Assembly: GCF_000725885.1 (NCBI RefSeq)
Contig: NZ_JODR01000001.1
Location: 1-64,000, forward strand
Direction: 5' to 3'
DNA: 64,000 nucleotides
Source of the DNA: Streptomyces albus subsp. albus
GTDB lineage: Bacteria; Actinomycetota; Actinomycetes; Streptomycetales; Streptomycetaceae
This document shows, in pieces, positions 8,174-17,685 of this stretch. The first letter of the stretch is position 1, and every line of letters starts with the position of its first letter. Both the position numbers and the translations under genes were made by a program. Under the pieces are notes generated by a model. It searched no databases. It was not told where the DNA came from and saw nothing but the letters and a program-made list of their open reading frames with translations.

Positions 8174-10876
8174 ATGGGTGCTGACGGACAGCGGAAGCGG
8201 GGGCACGGTTCGGAGCGGGGAGCCCCGCCGCACGGGGAGTCTTCGGGGGAAGCCCACCACGTACCGGCGCAGGGCGCCCCTTCCGACCGGGAGACCGCAG
8301 ACCCGCCTCCGGCCCCCTCCCGGCACGCTCCCGAACAGCGAGCGCCGGCGCGGGACGCCGCGGAGGGAAACACCTCCGGGCGGAGCGCCTCGGAGCAGCA
8401 TGTGCCGGAGCACGTACCGGAGCAGCGTGGGCCGCATGACGCTCGGGCGACGCGGCACGGGGCCGTTCCGCCCGGTGTCGGTGCCGCTGATGACCGTGAC
8501 AGTGGCGGGAGCGGCGGCGGCGCCCCTGCCGGGGGCGAGGCCGAGCCGGACGGAGGCCGGGTCGGGCCCCGCCACGGAGCCGCCCCGTCCCCGATCGATG
8601 GCGTCGGTGCCGGCGGGAGGGAGAAGGGGAGCGGGAACGAGAACGCGAGTGGGGAGGGGTGCGCAGACGAGAACGGGGGCGGAGGCGAGCCGTCGTCGCG
8701 GGCGAGTGGTGACGGCCCGGGCGGGCGGGAGCGCGGAGGCACCCGCAGCGTGGACGGGCGCGGGGGCCGGGGCAGCGGGTCCGGGAGTGCGGGGCCCCTG
8801 AGCGACACGGCGGATGGTGGCTCGCGGGGGGTCTCCGACACCGAGTTGGTCTCGCGGATGAGGGAGGGGGACCAGTGTGCGTACGCGGAGCTGTACCGGC
8901 GGCACGCCGAGCCGGTGCGACGGTACGCCCGTACCTGTTGCCGGGACGCGGACACGGCTGAGGACCTGACGGGTGAGGTGTTCGCGCGCACCCTCCAGGC
9001 CGTCCGGAACGGCAAGGGCCCGCAGACAGCGGTGCGGGCCTACCTGCTCGCTTCCGTACGGCATGTGGCCGCCGACTGGGCGCGGACGCGGCGGCGCGAG
9101 CAGCTGGTGGCCGACTTCGCGGTCTTCGTGCAGGCGGCGGCGGACGCCTCGGCGGGTCGGGAGGCGGAGACGCTCGACCTGGGCGCCGACGTCCGGGCGA
9201 TGCGGCAGGCCGAACGGACACTCGTGGTGAGGGCGTTCCGGAGCCTGTCGGAGCACGACCGGATGCTGCTGTGGCACACGGCCGTCGAGGGCGCCAAGCC
9301 GCAGGATGTGGCTCCGCTGCTGGGCACGACGCGGGGTGCGGTGGCGACGGCGGCGCACCGGGCCCGTGAACACCTCAAGCAGGCGTACCTCCAGGCGCAC
9401 GTCAGCCGGGCGCTCACGGCGGGCGGTGAGTGTGCGAGGTTCGCCGACCGGCTCGGCGCCTTCGCCCGTGGCGGGCTGCGGATGCGGGCCGAACGCGGGG
9501 TGGCCCGGCACTTGGAGGAGTGCGCGGAGTGCAGCCGGGCGGCGTCGGAGGTCCGCGACCTCAACCAGCACATCAGGCTGCTGGTGCCGGTGGCGCTCAT
9601 CGGCTGGTTCGGCACGGCGGGTGGCGCGAAGGCGTTCGCCGCGCTGCTGGGCGGCGGTATGAGCGCGGCGGGCGCGGGCGGTGCGGCAGCGGCCGGTGGG
9701 AGCGCGGCTTCCGGCGCTGGAGCCGGTGCCGGGGCTGGAGCCGGTGGTACCGGTGGTGCGGGCGGGGCCGCTGCTGAAGGGCTCGGTACGCCGGCGAAGG
9801 TCGGTATCGGGCTGGGGGTCGTCGCCGCTGCCGGTGCCGTACTGGCCTACGCGCTGACGGGAGGGGATGAGGAGCCCCCGAAGAAACCGCAGGCCCGTCA
9901 CCCCGCGCCGCCGGCCGCCCCCCGGCAGCCGCCCAGCCCGGAGCCGCCCGAGCCGGAGCCGCCCCGGCCGCGGCCCGCGCCGGCCGAGCCACAGCCCGCG
10001 CGGAAGGCGTCACCCGAGGCGCCGCCACCGCCGGTCCGCCCGGCGCCCGCCGCGAAGCCCGGGCCGGCACCACGGCCTGCTCCACCGCCCCCTCCGCCTC
10101 CGGAGTCCGAGCCCGCGCCCGAGCCGACGCCGCCCGAGCGCCCCCGGCCGGTTCCGCCGCCCCCGCCCCCTCCCCCGGTCGCCGAGCACGTGGTGGAGGT
10201 GACGGAGCACCGGGTGACGGTGCGGTCCACCGTCGGGGGGCGGACCGTGCGGGTGGTGGTGGAGCGTCGGGCCCCATCGGAGACACTCGGTGGGCATGCA
10301 GGGTCCGTTTCCGTCTCCCTGACGTCGTCCGAGCGCGCGACAGCCGGGCGCCCGAGGGCCGAACGCCCGGGGACCGAACGCTCGGCGGCCGGACATTCGG
10401 CGTCCGAACGTTCTGCGTCCGGGCGCTCGGCGTCCAAACGCTTGACGGCCCAGCCCTCGGCGTCCGGGCACTCGGCAGCCGGGCGTCCCGCCTCCAGGCG
10501 TACGGCCATCGGGGGTCCGGCCTCCGGGCACGGGCAGTCCGACACGTCGGCGTCGCCGTCCGCGGCGCCACCGTCCCGGTCAACGCCGTCCCGCTACCCG
10601 TCCCCGCCGGTGTCGCCGTCGAGGACGCCGTCGTCGCCCGGGGCATCGTCGTCCGGGGCGTCGCCGTCGGGGGCGTCGCCGTCGGAGGCGTCGTCTTCCG
10701 GTGCATCGCCCTCCGGTGTGTCACCGGCGAGGTCGTCGTCCGGGGCGGCCTCGTCGGCGTCGAGTTGGGCGCACAGTTTGTCGAGGCAGGCGGCGGCCTC
10801 CTCGGCGGACAGCGGCGGTTCGGCGGTGCCGGCGGCCCCGCGCTCGGCCCCACCCGGGTCGGCCTCCCGGCCCTGA
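8174..10876 (+). CDS. ECF sigma factor with fused zinc-finger anti-sigma-like and membrane region
   Basis: An apparent 900-residue protein. The first 215 residues are disordered and rich in Gly, Glu and Arg. Sigma region 2 begins near residue 221 (ELVSRMREGDQCAYAELYRR) and region 4 spans about 347-405. Near residue 445 there is HLEECAECSR, the zinc-binding pattern of anti-sigma factors. A hydrophobic segment near 545 (GIGLGVVAAAGAVLAYAL) is followed by a proline-rich region and a Ser/Arg/Gly repeat tail. This layout resembles the actinobacterial ECF groups that carry a fused anti-sigma and extracytoplasmic part, so it may be membrane-tethered until released. The ATG at 8174 has GGGAAG upstream, but a start nearer residue 215 is possible. 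The last 283 bp overlap the SARP gene antisense, so the true end is uncertain. Confidence 0.7.
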   Translation: MGADGQRKRGHGSERGAPPHGESSGEAHHVPAQGAPSDRETADPPPAPSRHAPEQRAPARDAAEGNTSGRSASEQHVPEHVPEQRGPHDARATRHGAVPPGVGAADDRDSGGSGGGAPAGGEAEPDGGRVGPRHGAAPSPIDGVGAGGREKGSGNENASGEGCADENGGGGEPSSRASGDGPGGRERGGTRSVDGRGGRGSGSGSAGPLSDTADGGSRGVSDTELVSRMREGDQCAYAELYRRHAEPVRRYARTCCRDADTAEDLTGEVFARTLQAVRNGKGPQTAVRAYLLASVRHVAADWARTRRREQLVADFAVFVQAAADASAGREAETLDLGADVRAMRQAERTLVVRAFRSLSEHDRMLLWHTAVEGAKPQDVAPLLGTTRGAVATAAHRAREHLKQAYLQAHVSRALTAGGECARFADRLGAFARGGLRMRAERGVARHLEECAECSRAASEVRDLNQHIRLLVPVALIGWFGTAGGAKAFAALLGGGMSAAGAGGAAAAGGSAASGAGAGAGAGAGGTGGAGGAAAEGLGTPAKVGIGLGVVAAAGAVLAYALTGGDEEPPKKPQARHPAPPAAPRQPPSPEPPEPEPPRPRPAPAEPQPARKASPEAPPPPVRPAPAAKPGPAPRPAPPPPPPPESEPAPEPTPPERPRPVPPPPPPPPVAEHVVEVTEHRVTVRSTVGGRTVRVVVERRAPSETLGGHAGSVSVSLTSSERATAGRPRAERPGTERSAAGHSASERSASGRSASKRLTAQPSASGHSAAGRPASRRTAIGGPASGHGQSDTSASPSAAPPSRSTPSRYPSPPVSPSRTPSSPGASSSGASPSGASPSEASSSGASPSGVSPARSSSGAASSASSWAHSLSRQAAASSADSGGSAVPAAPRSAPPGSASRP

Positions 10877-13800
10877 CCCCCGTCCCGGCGGCCCTCGGGG
10901 GAGGCGGCGCCGGAGAAGGCGCGGACCATACCGTCCAGGCGGAGTTCCGGGACACTCGCCGGGAGTTCGCGGCGCAGCCGTGCGGCGGCGTCCGCGAAGC
11001 GCAGGGCGAGCGCGTGCCGGCCGGCGCGGGACAGTACGTACCCGGCGGTCAGCAGAGTGTGGCCCAGGAGGTGGTCGGGGACGGCGACCTCCACGGCGGT
11101 ACGCACCGCCGACCGCGCCGCGCGGAAGGCTCGGGGGAGGTGGCCGGACCCCTCGTCGGCGGCGATGCGCGCGTCGAGGTCGAGCAGCAGCACCTCCAGG
11201 GCGGCGGGCGGGGTGCCGACCCCCGCGTACTCCCTCGTCCGCAGGTGGAGGCGGCGGGCGCGGGCGGTGTCACCCTGTTCCACCGCCGCGACCGCGCGGA
11301 CGTAGACGGCGAGGGTCTGGGCGTCGCGAATGCCGAGCTGATCGGCGTCCGCGATGGCGCGCCGGGCGAGGGAGTCGGCCTGCTCCGCGTCGCCCTGGCG
11401 GTACCAGATCTCGGCGATACGGGCGAGCAGCACCGGCATCTCCGTGAGGGCGCCGAGCTGCTGTGCGTGGCGCAGCGCGACCTCGCACTCGGCGCGGGCG
11501 TCCTCGTAGCGGCCTTCCTGTACGGCGATTTCGGCGCGCAGTCCGGACACCTGGCTGAGCAGCCAGCGGTCGCCGGTGCTGTCGGCGAGGGCGTCGAGTT
11601 CGGGCAGGTATTCGCGGATACCGGCGTATCCGGCTTCTCCGTCGGGGAGGTCGAGGCGGACGTGCGCCTGGAAGAGGAGGGAGACGGCCAGCGCCCAGGG
11701 GGAGCCGTGGCGGCGGCAGTTGGCGACGGTGTCCCGGACGGATGCGACGAGGCCCCGGGTGCCCTCCAGCATGTGGGCGGTGACCGGCCACAGCATGCCG
11801 GGGAAGCGGGCGGAGGCCGGTCCCGGGGTGCGGAAGAAGGCGACCAGTTCCGCGGCGACGGCGCGGCGGCCGGGGTCGGTGAGCAGTTCCTGCGTGCGGT
11901 GCTCGGCGAGGAGGAAGCAGTCGAGGAGCTGGAACTCGCGGTAGAGCAGTTCCTCCTCCCCGGTGCGCTCCTCCGGTGCGGCGGGCAGCAGGGAGAGGGC
12001 GGACTTGGCCCATCCGGAGCCCTCGTCGCGGTAGTTGCGCAGCCACCAGAACCAGCCGACGGCGCGCACCAGCGCGGCGAGTGTTTCCAGGTCCCGGGCG
12101 CGCAGGGCGCGATGGAGGGCCGCCCGGATGTTGTCGAGGTCGGCCTCGACGCGGGGCAGCCAGGAGAGTTGTTCGGCCGAGCGGATACGGGGTTCGGCGG
12201 CCGTGGCGAAGCGGAGTATCTGCGCGGTGTGCCGGTCCTCGGCCGCGTCCCGGTCGTCCGCGTGCTCGGCGGCGCGTTCGCGGGCGTAGTCGTGGATGGT
12301 CTCCAGCATCCGGTAGCGCACACCGGTGCCCGCCAGGGCGGGCGGCTGGTCGGCGACGAGTATGGACTTGTCCACGAGGGCGGACAGCAGATCGAGTACG
12401 TCGTCGGGACGGTTGTCCGCGCCGCCGCGCCCCCCGTCACCGTCGTCGGCCCCGTCGTCGGCCCCGTCCGCGCACACGTGCTCGGCGGCGGACAGGGTGC
12501 AGCCGCCGGCGAAGACGGACAGCCGGCGCACGACGGTGCGCTCCCGCTCGTCCAGCAGGTCCCACGACCAGTCGACCACGGCCCGCAGCGTCTGCTGGCG
12601 CGGCAGGACGGTACGGCTGCCGCTGGTCAGCAGGCGGAACCGGTCGTCCAGCCGGTCCGCGATCTGGCGCGGGGTCAGCGACCGCAGCCGGGCCGCGGCC
12701 AGTTCGATCGCCAACGGCAGCCCGTCGAGGCGCCGGCAGATCTCCGCCACCGCCGCCGGGTCCTCCCCGGTGCGGAAACCGGGACTGGCGGCGGCGGCAC
12801 GGTCGGCGAAGAGACGGTGCGCGGACGCCGGTGGCAGCGGCTCGACCGGGCGTACGGCCTCCCCCGGCACCCCGAGCGGCTCCCTGCTGGTCGCCAGCAC
12901 GGTCAGCCCGGGGCAGTGCGCCAGCAGCGTCTCGGCGAGGGTGGCCGCCGCATGGATGACGTGCTCGCAGTTGTCGAGCACCAGCAGCGTGGTGCGGTGC
13001 TCCAGGTGTTCGACCAGCAGCCCGGTGGCGTCCTGTTCGCCGCCCAGCGATCGGGCGCCCTCGGTGGCCGCGGTGGACAGGGCCGTCACCCGGCGGCCGA
13101 GTGCGCTGAGGACGGCGCCGGGGACGGCCGCGGGGTGGTCGAGCGGCGCCAGCTCCACCAGCCAGGTGCCGTCCGGGTACGGCGCCGGTGCGGCGGCTGC
13201 CGCGGTCGCCGCGACCTCCTCGGCGAGCCGCGTCTTCCCGGAACCGCCCGGCCCGGTCAGGGTGACCAGCCGGGAGCCGGTCAGGTCGGTGCCGATCGCG
13301 GCGATCTCGGCCTCCCGCCCCACGAAGCTGGTCAGCCGCGCCCGGAGATTGCCGGGCGCGCGCCGCGTCCCGCCCGACCGGTCCTCGCCCCACCGGTCCT
13401 CGCCCCACCGGTCCTCGCCCCACCGGTCGCCGTCCCATCGGTCGCCGTCCCACCGGTCACTGTTCCGGTACGGCATCCCGTGGGGGGCGGAGGGCTCGGG
13501 GTACGAGGGGGATGCGGGGTGCGCGGAGTGCGTGGGGGGCGTGGAGTGTGTGGAGTGCGTGGGGGACGTGGACGGTGCGGACGGTGTTGCTGCTGTTGCC
13601 GGTGCGGCTGGTGTGGACGGCTCGGGGTGCGCGGAGGGCGTGGGGCGCGCGGGGTACGCGGACGGCTCGCGGTGCGCGGACGGTGCGGAATGGGCCGGGG
13701 GCTCGGTGGGGGCCGGGGGCTCCGCGTAGGCGGGTTGCGCGGAAGGTGCCGGGTGCGCCTGGGCGGGGCCGGGAGCCGGTGCGGTTCCCGCTGCGGGGGC

Positions 13801-14964
13801 GGTCCCGTGGCCGGGGGCGGGGTTCACGGTGCCGGCCGTACCCGGGGCGGCGGCTGACCCAGGGGCGGCATCCGGGCCGGGGCGGGCGGCCGGTCCAGGA
13901 CGGGTGGCCGGGCCGGTGGCGGCGTTCGGGGAGCCGGGGGTGGTGCCTGGGGCTGTGCCCAGCTGGCCGGCGGCTCTGCTCCGGTCCGCCGGGCCTCTCC
14001 CGTGGCTGGCGCTCCAGTTCGCCGGGTCTCTCTCATAGTTGGCGCTCCGGTCCGCCGGGCCGGCGCTCTCAGCGGCGCCGCTCCCGCCAGAACGCGTCCC
14101 GGTGCCGGCACCGGGACCGGGACCGCGGCCGGTGGTGTGCGGGCCTGCCCACGTGCCCGGCGCCGTACCCGGTGCGGCGCCCGGTTCCGTGGCGGGGGCC
14201 ACGGTGCCGGGTCTCGGGGTCCCGGCGGCCAGCAGCTCCGCGTGCAGGGCGCGCAGCTCGGCGCCCGGGTCGGCGCCGAGGCGGGTGGCTATGCCGCGGC
14301 GTACGGACTCGTACTCGGCCAGTGCCTCCGCCGTACGCCCGCTCTCGTGCAGGGCGCGCAGCCGCAGCACCTGCAACGGCTCGTCCAGCGGGTGCTCAGG
14401 GGCGAGCTGTCGCAGTTCCGGGAGGATCTGCGCGGCGCGGCCGAGGGCGAGGTCGGCGGCGAACCGCCGGTGCAGGGCCGCATGGCGGAGCGCCTCGGCA
14501 CGGGCGGCGGCGGTGGCCCGGTCGGGCAGGTCGGCGAGGGCCGGGCCGCGCCACAGGGCGAGCGCTTCCCGGAGGAGGTCGGCGGCGTGTGCGGGGTCGC
14601 CGTCCGCCAGGGCCCGTTCGCCCTCGGCGGCGAGCCGTTCGAAGCGGTGCAGGTCGACCTCGTCGCGGTCGGGATCGACGCGCAGCCGGTAGCCGCCGGG
14701 CAGCGACTCGACGGCTTCCTTGCCGAGGGCCCGGCGCAGTCTGCCGACGAGGGCCTGGAGCGCGGCCGGTGCGTTCTCGGGCATCGCGTCGTCCTCGGCG
14801 TCCGCCCAGATCTCTTCGATGAGGGTCCGCGGCGAGACGGGTGCGCAGCCGTGGGCGCGCAGCGCGAGCGCGGCGAGCAGCGCGCGCAGCCGCTGCCCGC
14901 TCAGCGGGAGCGGCCGATCCGCTTCGTCGCGGGCCTCGCTGGGGCCCAGGATCAGATAGCGCAC
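10594..14964 (-). CDS. SARP/AfsR-like regulator (wHTH-BTAD-NTPase-TPR)
   Basis: A 1456-residue regulator. The order is an OmpR-like winged helix (about 10-95), a bacterial transcriptional activation domain (about 95-245), a 280-residue low-complexity linker rich in Pro/Ala/Thr, an AP/NB-ARC-type NTPase (Walker A GPGGSGKT near 570, Walker B LLVLDNCEH near 660), and TPR-like helices (about 900-1350). Large SARPs of this type activate secondary-metabolite genes. Pentapeptide repeats DRWDG/DRWGE (15-bp DNA repeats at about 13377-13466) precede the NTPase, and the C-terminus is an acidic repeat tail (GDAPDDDAP-like). The GTG at 14964 has GACAAT six bases upstream on its strand, which suggests a leaderless transcript. 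No biosynthetic cluster is adjacent, so the target is unknown. Confidence 0.85.
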   Translation of the reverse strand: MRYLILGPSEARDEADRPLPLSGQRLRALLAALALRAHGCAPVSPRTLIEEIWADAEDDAMPENAPAALQALVGRLRRALGKEAVESLPGGYRLRVDPDRDEVDLHRFERLAAEGERALADGDPAHAADLLREALALWRGPALADLPDRATAAARAEALRHAALHRRFAADLALGRAAQILPELRQLAPEHPLDEPLQVLRLRALHESGRTAEALAEYESVRRGIATRLGADPGAELRALHAELLAAGTPRPGTVAPATEPGAAPGTAPGTWAGPHTTGRGPGPGAGTGTRSGGSGAAESAGPADRSANYERDPANWSASHGRGPADRSRAAGQLGTAPGTTPGSPNAATGPATRPGPAARPGPDAAPGSAAAPGTAGTVNPAPGHGTAPAAGTAPAPGPAQAHPAPSAQPAYAEPPAPTEPPAHSAPSAHREPSAYPARPTPSAHPEPSTPAAPATAATPSAPSTSPTHSTHSTPPTHSAHPASPSYPEPSAPHGMPYRNSDRWDGDRWDGDRWGEDRWGEDRWGEDRSGGTRRAPGNLRARLTSFVGREAEIAAIGTDLTGSRLVTLTGPGGSGKTRLAEEVAATAAAAAPAPYPDGTWLVELAPLDHPAAVPGAVLSALGRRVTALSTAATEGARSLGGEQDATGLLVEHLEHRTTLLVLDNCEHVIHAAATLAETLLAHCPGLTVLATSREPLGVPGEAVRPVEPLPPASAHRLFADRAAAASPGFRTGEDPAAVAEICRRLDGLPLAIELAAARLRSLTPRQIADRLDDRFRLLTSGSRTVLPRQQTLRAVVDWSWDLLDERERTVVRRLSVFAGGCTLSAAEHVCADGADDGADDGDGGRGGADNRPDDVLDLLSALVDKSILVADQPPALAGTGVRYRMLETIHDYARERAAEHADDRDAAEDRHTAQILRFATAAEPRIRSAEQLSWLPRVEADLDNIRAALHRALRARDLETLAALVRAVGWFWWLRNYRDEGSGWAKSALSLLPAAPEERTGEEELLYREFQLLDCFLLAEHRTQELLTDPGRRAVAAELVAFFRTPGPASARFPGMLWPVTAHMLEGTRGLVASVRDTVANCRRHGSPWALAVSLLFQAHVRLDLPDGEAGYAGIREYLPELDALADSTGDRWLLSQVSGLRAEIAVQEGRYEDARAECEVALRHAQQLGALTEMPVLLARIAEIWYRQGDAEQADSLARRAIADADQLGIRDAQTLAVYVRAVAAVEQGDTARARRLHLRTREYAGVGTPPAALEVLLLDLDARIAADEGSGHLPRAFRAARSAVRTAVEVAVPDHLLGHTLLTAGYVLSRAGRHALALRFADAAARLRRELPASVPELRLDGMVRAFSGAASPEGRRDGGQGREADPGGAERGAAGTAEPPLSAEEAAACLDKLCAQLDADEAAPDDDLAGDTPEGDAPEDDASDGDAPDGDAPDDDAPGDDGVLDGDTGGDG

Positions 14965-15153
14965 CGCCCCATTGTCCCTGTCGTCCCCGTCCGGCCCCTC
15001 CGCTTTTCCGCCCGGCCCCGGGGCCGGACCTCCGCCGCCCCCATCGCCTCCCGGCGGACCTGCGGCGCACCGTCCGGGCCCGCGGCACCCCTCCGGCCCC
15101 GTGGCACACCGTACGGCGCGTCACGGTGTCACCCCCACGCGGACCTGCGCGGT

Positions 15154-15207
15154 TCCCGCGCGGGCAGGCCGGCAGTGGGCTCCCGCGCGGGCAGGCCGGC
15201 GGTGGGT
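15154..15207. repeat. Two 27-bp tandem repeats
   Basis: Two copies of a 27-bp unit that begins TCCCGCGCGGGCAGGCCGGC lie at 15154-15180 and 15181-15207 and differ at two positions. They sit between the SARP gene start and the end of the asparagine-synthetase-like gene. Each unit contains the palindrome CCCGCGCGGG. Confidence 0.6.
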
Positions 15208-15222
15208 GAGGAGCCAGGGGCG

Positions 15223-17685
15223 TCATCCCGCGGCGGGCGGGAGGATGCGTTCGTAGCGGGCATCCGGTGTGACGCCCGCCGCCGCGGCCCGGTGGCGGGG
15301 TGCGGCGGTGCCGGTCCAGCAGGTGCCGCGGCGGGCCAGGAGACGCTGGAGCCACAGTTCCATGGAGACCAGGTCGGCGATGCCTTCGGGCGGAAGCGGT
15401 TCGCCGCGTGCCACGCGTCGGACGGCCTGGCGTACGACGCGGGCCTCGACCAGCCCGGCCTGGGCGAGCAGCGGCGCTTCGAAGAGTCGCAGCAGATGGT
15501 CGGCGGCGAGTCTTATCCCGGCACGGAGGGCGGCGTGGTGTCCGGCGTGGGTGGGGGCGCCCCAGCCGGGCGGCAGGTCGTGGACGCCGGCGCCGGCGAG
15601 GGCGGCGCGCAGTACGGAGGCGCGCGCACCGGGGCGTACCCGGAGGGCTTCTGGGAGTGCGCGGGCGGCGCGTACGACCTGGTTGTCGAAGTAGGGGGCG
15701 TGCAGCCGCTGGTTGCGGATCTCCGCGGCCTGTTCGAGGACGCGGTGGTCGGCCGCGGCGCGGGCGAGGGCGGCGCGGGCCCGCCGTTCGCCGGGGCGTT
15801 CCACGGTGGGCCGGGACTCGGCGGCGGCCTCCAGGCGGAGGGAGACCTCGGCCAGTGCGGCTCCGGTCAGCCAGCGTGCCGCCGGGCCGGGACGGCACCA
15901 GGTGAGGGCGGCCACGGAGGCGTCCGCCGCGCTGTCCCCGCCGTCGGGCCAGGGGTCGAAGGCGGAGGCGGTGAAGGCACCGTCGCGCAGCAGTGCGGCG
16001 GTTTCGGCGATGCCGTCGCGGTACGGGGTGCGGGCCAGCCGGCGTGCGGCCCGGTAGACGGTGACGGGCACCAGCAGCGAGCGTCCGGTCGGCTGTCCTT
16101 CGGCGCGGGCCAGTGCCGCGACGGGGCGGACGAGATGGCGGCGGCGCCGGTCCAGGAGGAGGTCGGCGAGGCGTGCGGGGTGGGCGTCGAGGACGTGGCG
16201 GGCGCCGGCGCCGAGGAAGTGGTCGGCGCTGCCCGCTGCCAGTCGGTGCCGGTGGCGCGCGGCGGTGACGAGGGAGGGCGCGGGTTCGTCGGTGAGGGGA
16301 CCGGCGGCCAGGTCGGCGAAGGGGAGGGTCTCCTCGCCGCCGGTGACGACGAGGTGGCGCAGCCGCGGGTCGGCGGCCAGGGCGCGGGCGCGTTCGAGTT
16401 CGGCGGCGGGGCTGTCGTCGCCCGCGCCGTCGTGCGGCGCCGCGTGGGTGCCGGGCCGGGTGAGGTCGTTGAAGGTGACGGCGAGGAGACGTTCACCCGC
16501 GTCGGCGGCGCCGGTGCCGAAGACGGTGCCGGGGCTGCCGGGCAGTCCGGCGGCGAGCAGGGCGAGGGTGCCGGAGGCGGCCCCGCCGGACAAGTCGGCG
16601 CCGACGCCGGGTGCGGGGCCGCCGCGGGCGCGTTGCCGGTCGGCGGGTCCCATGCCGGGGACGGGGCCCGGGTCGCGCACGTCGAAGTCGTGTTCGGCGG
16701 CGTGGCGGGGTGCGGTGAGCCGGGCGCGCACGGCGTCCACGAGAGCGTCCCGCAGGCCGTCGACCGCCGCCTGGGGGTCGGTGGGCGGGGCGCCGACGAC
16801 GAGCGAGGCCGGCGATTCGTAGCCGGCGATCTCGCGGCTGCCGCCGTCGCGGACGATGAGCGCGTGGCCGGGCGGTACCCGGCTGACGCCGCGGTAGGGG
16901 GTGCCGTCCCCGAGGGCTTCGGGCGAGTCGGGGCAGGCGAGGAGGGCGGCGAGGTGGCCGAAGTCGAGTTCGGCCTCGACGAGGTCGGCGAGCGGCAGGG
17001 CGGCGGTCGCGTAGGCGGTGCCGCCGGCCCAGGGGGTGTGGAAGACGGGCCGGGCGCCGGCCAGATCGGCGGCGACGGTGATGCGGCGGCCGACGCAGGC
17101 GACGGCGGTGTAGCTGCCGGGCCAGGCGGTCAGATGGCGAAACGCTCCGCCACGGGCGGCGATCAGGCCGAGGCGGAGTTCGTCGTCGCTTGCGCCGCAC
17201 CGGCCGAACACGGCGAGCCGGTGCCCGGGTTGGGCCTCCACGACGCGGATCTCGTCCGGCCGCCAGTCGCCGACCGCCCACAGCGGGTCGGGGCCGCCCC
17301 ACAGTGCCTGCGCCCCGACGGGCCAGAGCACGCCGTCGCTGCTGCCACTGCCGTCCGGTACGCAGGCGGTGTGCGCGTCGTCACCGACCGGGCCAGGGCC
17401 GCTGTGGGGGCCGTACGTGCCTGACGGGTCTGGCGGGCCGCCCGGGCCGAACGGGCCTGCCGCGCCCGGAGCACCGTCGGTGCCGTGGTGGTCGTAAGGG
17501 CCGGCGGAACCGTGGAAGTTGCTGGAGCCGAAGTGGCTGGTGGAGCGGTAGGAGTCGTACGAGCCGCCGGAGCCGTACGGGCCGCCGGAGCCGTAGGGGC
17601 CCCGCCCGTCGGAGGTGGCGCGGGAGGTGTCGCGCCACCGCCGGTTCCCCGGCGCGGCGCTGCTCCACCCCACCAACCAACGCAT
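15223..17685 (-). CDS. Asparagine-synthetase-like protein without the glutaminase cysteine
   Basis: An 820-residue protein with the two-domain AsnB layout: an N-terminal Ntn-hydrolase-like domain and a C-terminal ATP-pyrophosphatase domain (GADLSGGAASG near residue 362, then MELWLQRLL at the C-terminus). It begins MRWLVGWSS rather than MCGI, so the catalytic Cys2 for glutamine hydrolysis is missing. A Gly/Ser/Tyr repeat segment (GPYGSGGPYGSGG-like) is inserted near residues 35-110. The ATG at 17685 has AAGGCAGG upstream. Lasso-peptide cyclases share this fold, but no precursor peptide, B1 or B2 gene is nearby. I recall orphan homologues being common in Streptomyces. The substrate is unknown. 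Confidence 0.75.
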   Translation of the reverse strand: MRWLVGWSSAAPGNRRWRDTSRATSDGRGPYGSGGPYGSGGSYDSYRSTSHFGSSNFHGSAGPYDHHGTDGAPGAAGPFGPGGPPDPSGTYGPHSGPGPVGDDAHTACVPDGSGSSDGVLWPVGAQALWGGPDPLWAVGDWRPDEIRVVEAQPGHRLAVFGRCGASDDELRLGLIAARGGAFRHLTAWPGSYTAVACVGRRITVAADLAGARPVFHTPWAGGTAYATAALPLADLVEAELDFGHLAALLACPDSPEALGDGTPYRGVSRVPPGHALIVRDGGSREIAGYESPASLVVGAPPTDPQAAVDGLRDALVDAVRARLTAPRHAAEHDFDVRDPGPVPGMGPADRQRARGGPAPGVGADLSGGAASGTLALLAAGLPGSPGTVFGTGAADAGERLLAVTFNDLTRPGTHAAPHDGAGDDSPAAELERARALAADPRLRHLVVTGGEETLPFADLAAGPLTDEPAPSLVTAARHRHRLAAGSADHFLGAGARHVLDAHPARLADLLLDRRRRHLVRPVAALARAEGQPTGRSLLVPVTVYRAARRLARTPYRDGIAETAALLRDGAFTASAFDPWPDGGDSAADASVAALTWCRPGPAARWLTGAALAEVSLRLEAAAESRPTVERPGERRARAALARAAADHRVLEQAAEIRNQRLHAPYFDNQVVRAARALPEALRVRPGARASVLRAALAGAGVHDLPPGWGAPTHAGHHAALRAGIRLAADHLLRLFEAPLLAQAGLVEARVVRQAVRRVARGEPLPPEGIADLVSMELWLQRLLARRGTCWTGTAAPRHRAAAAGVTPDARYERILPPAAG

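Noticed and set aside
15223..17685. Lasso-peptide cyclase
   Set aside because: The fold is shared, but no precursor peptide, leader-binding B1 or protease B2 gene is nearby.
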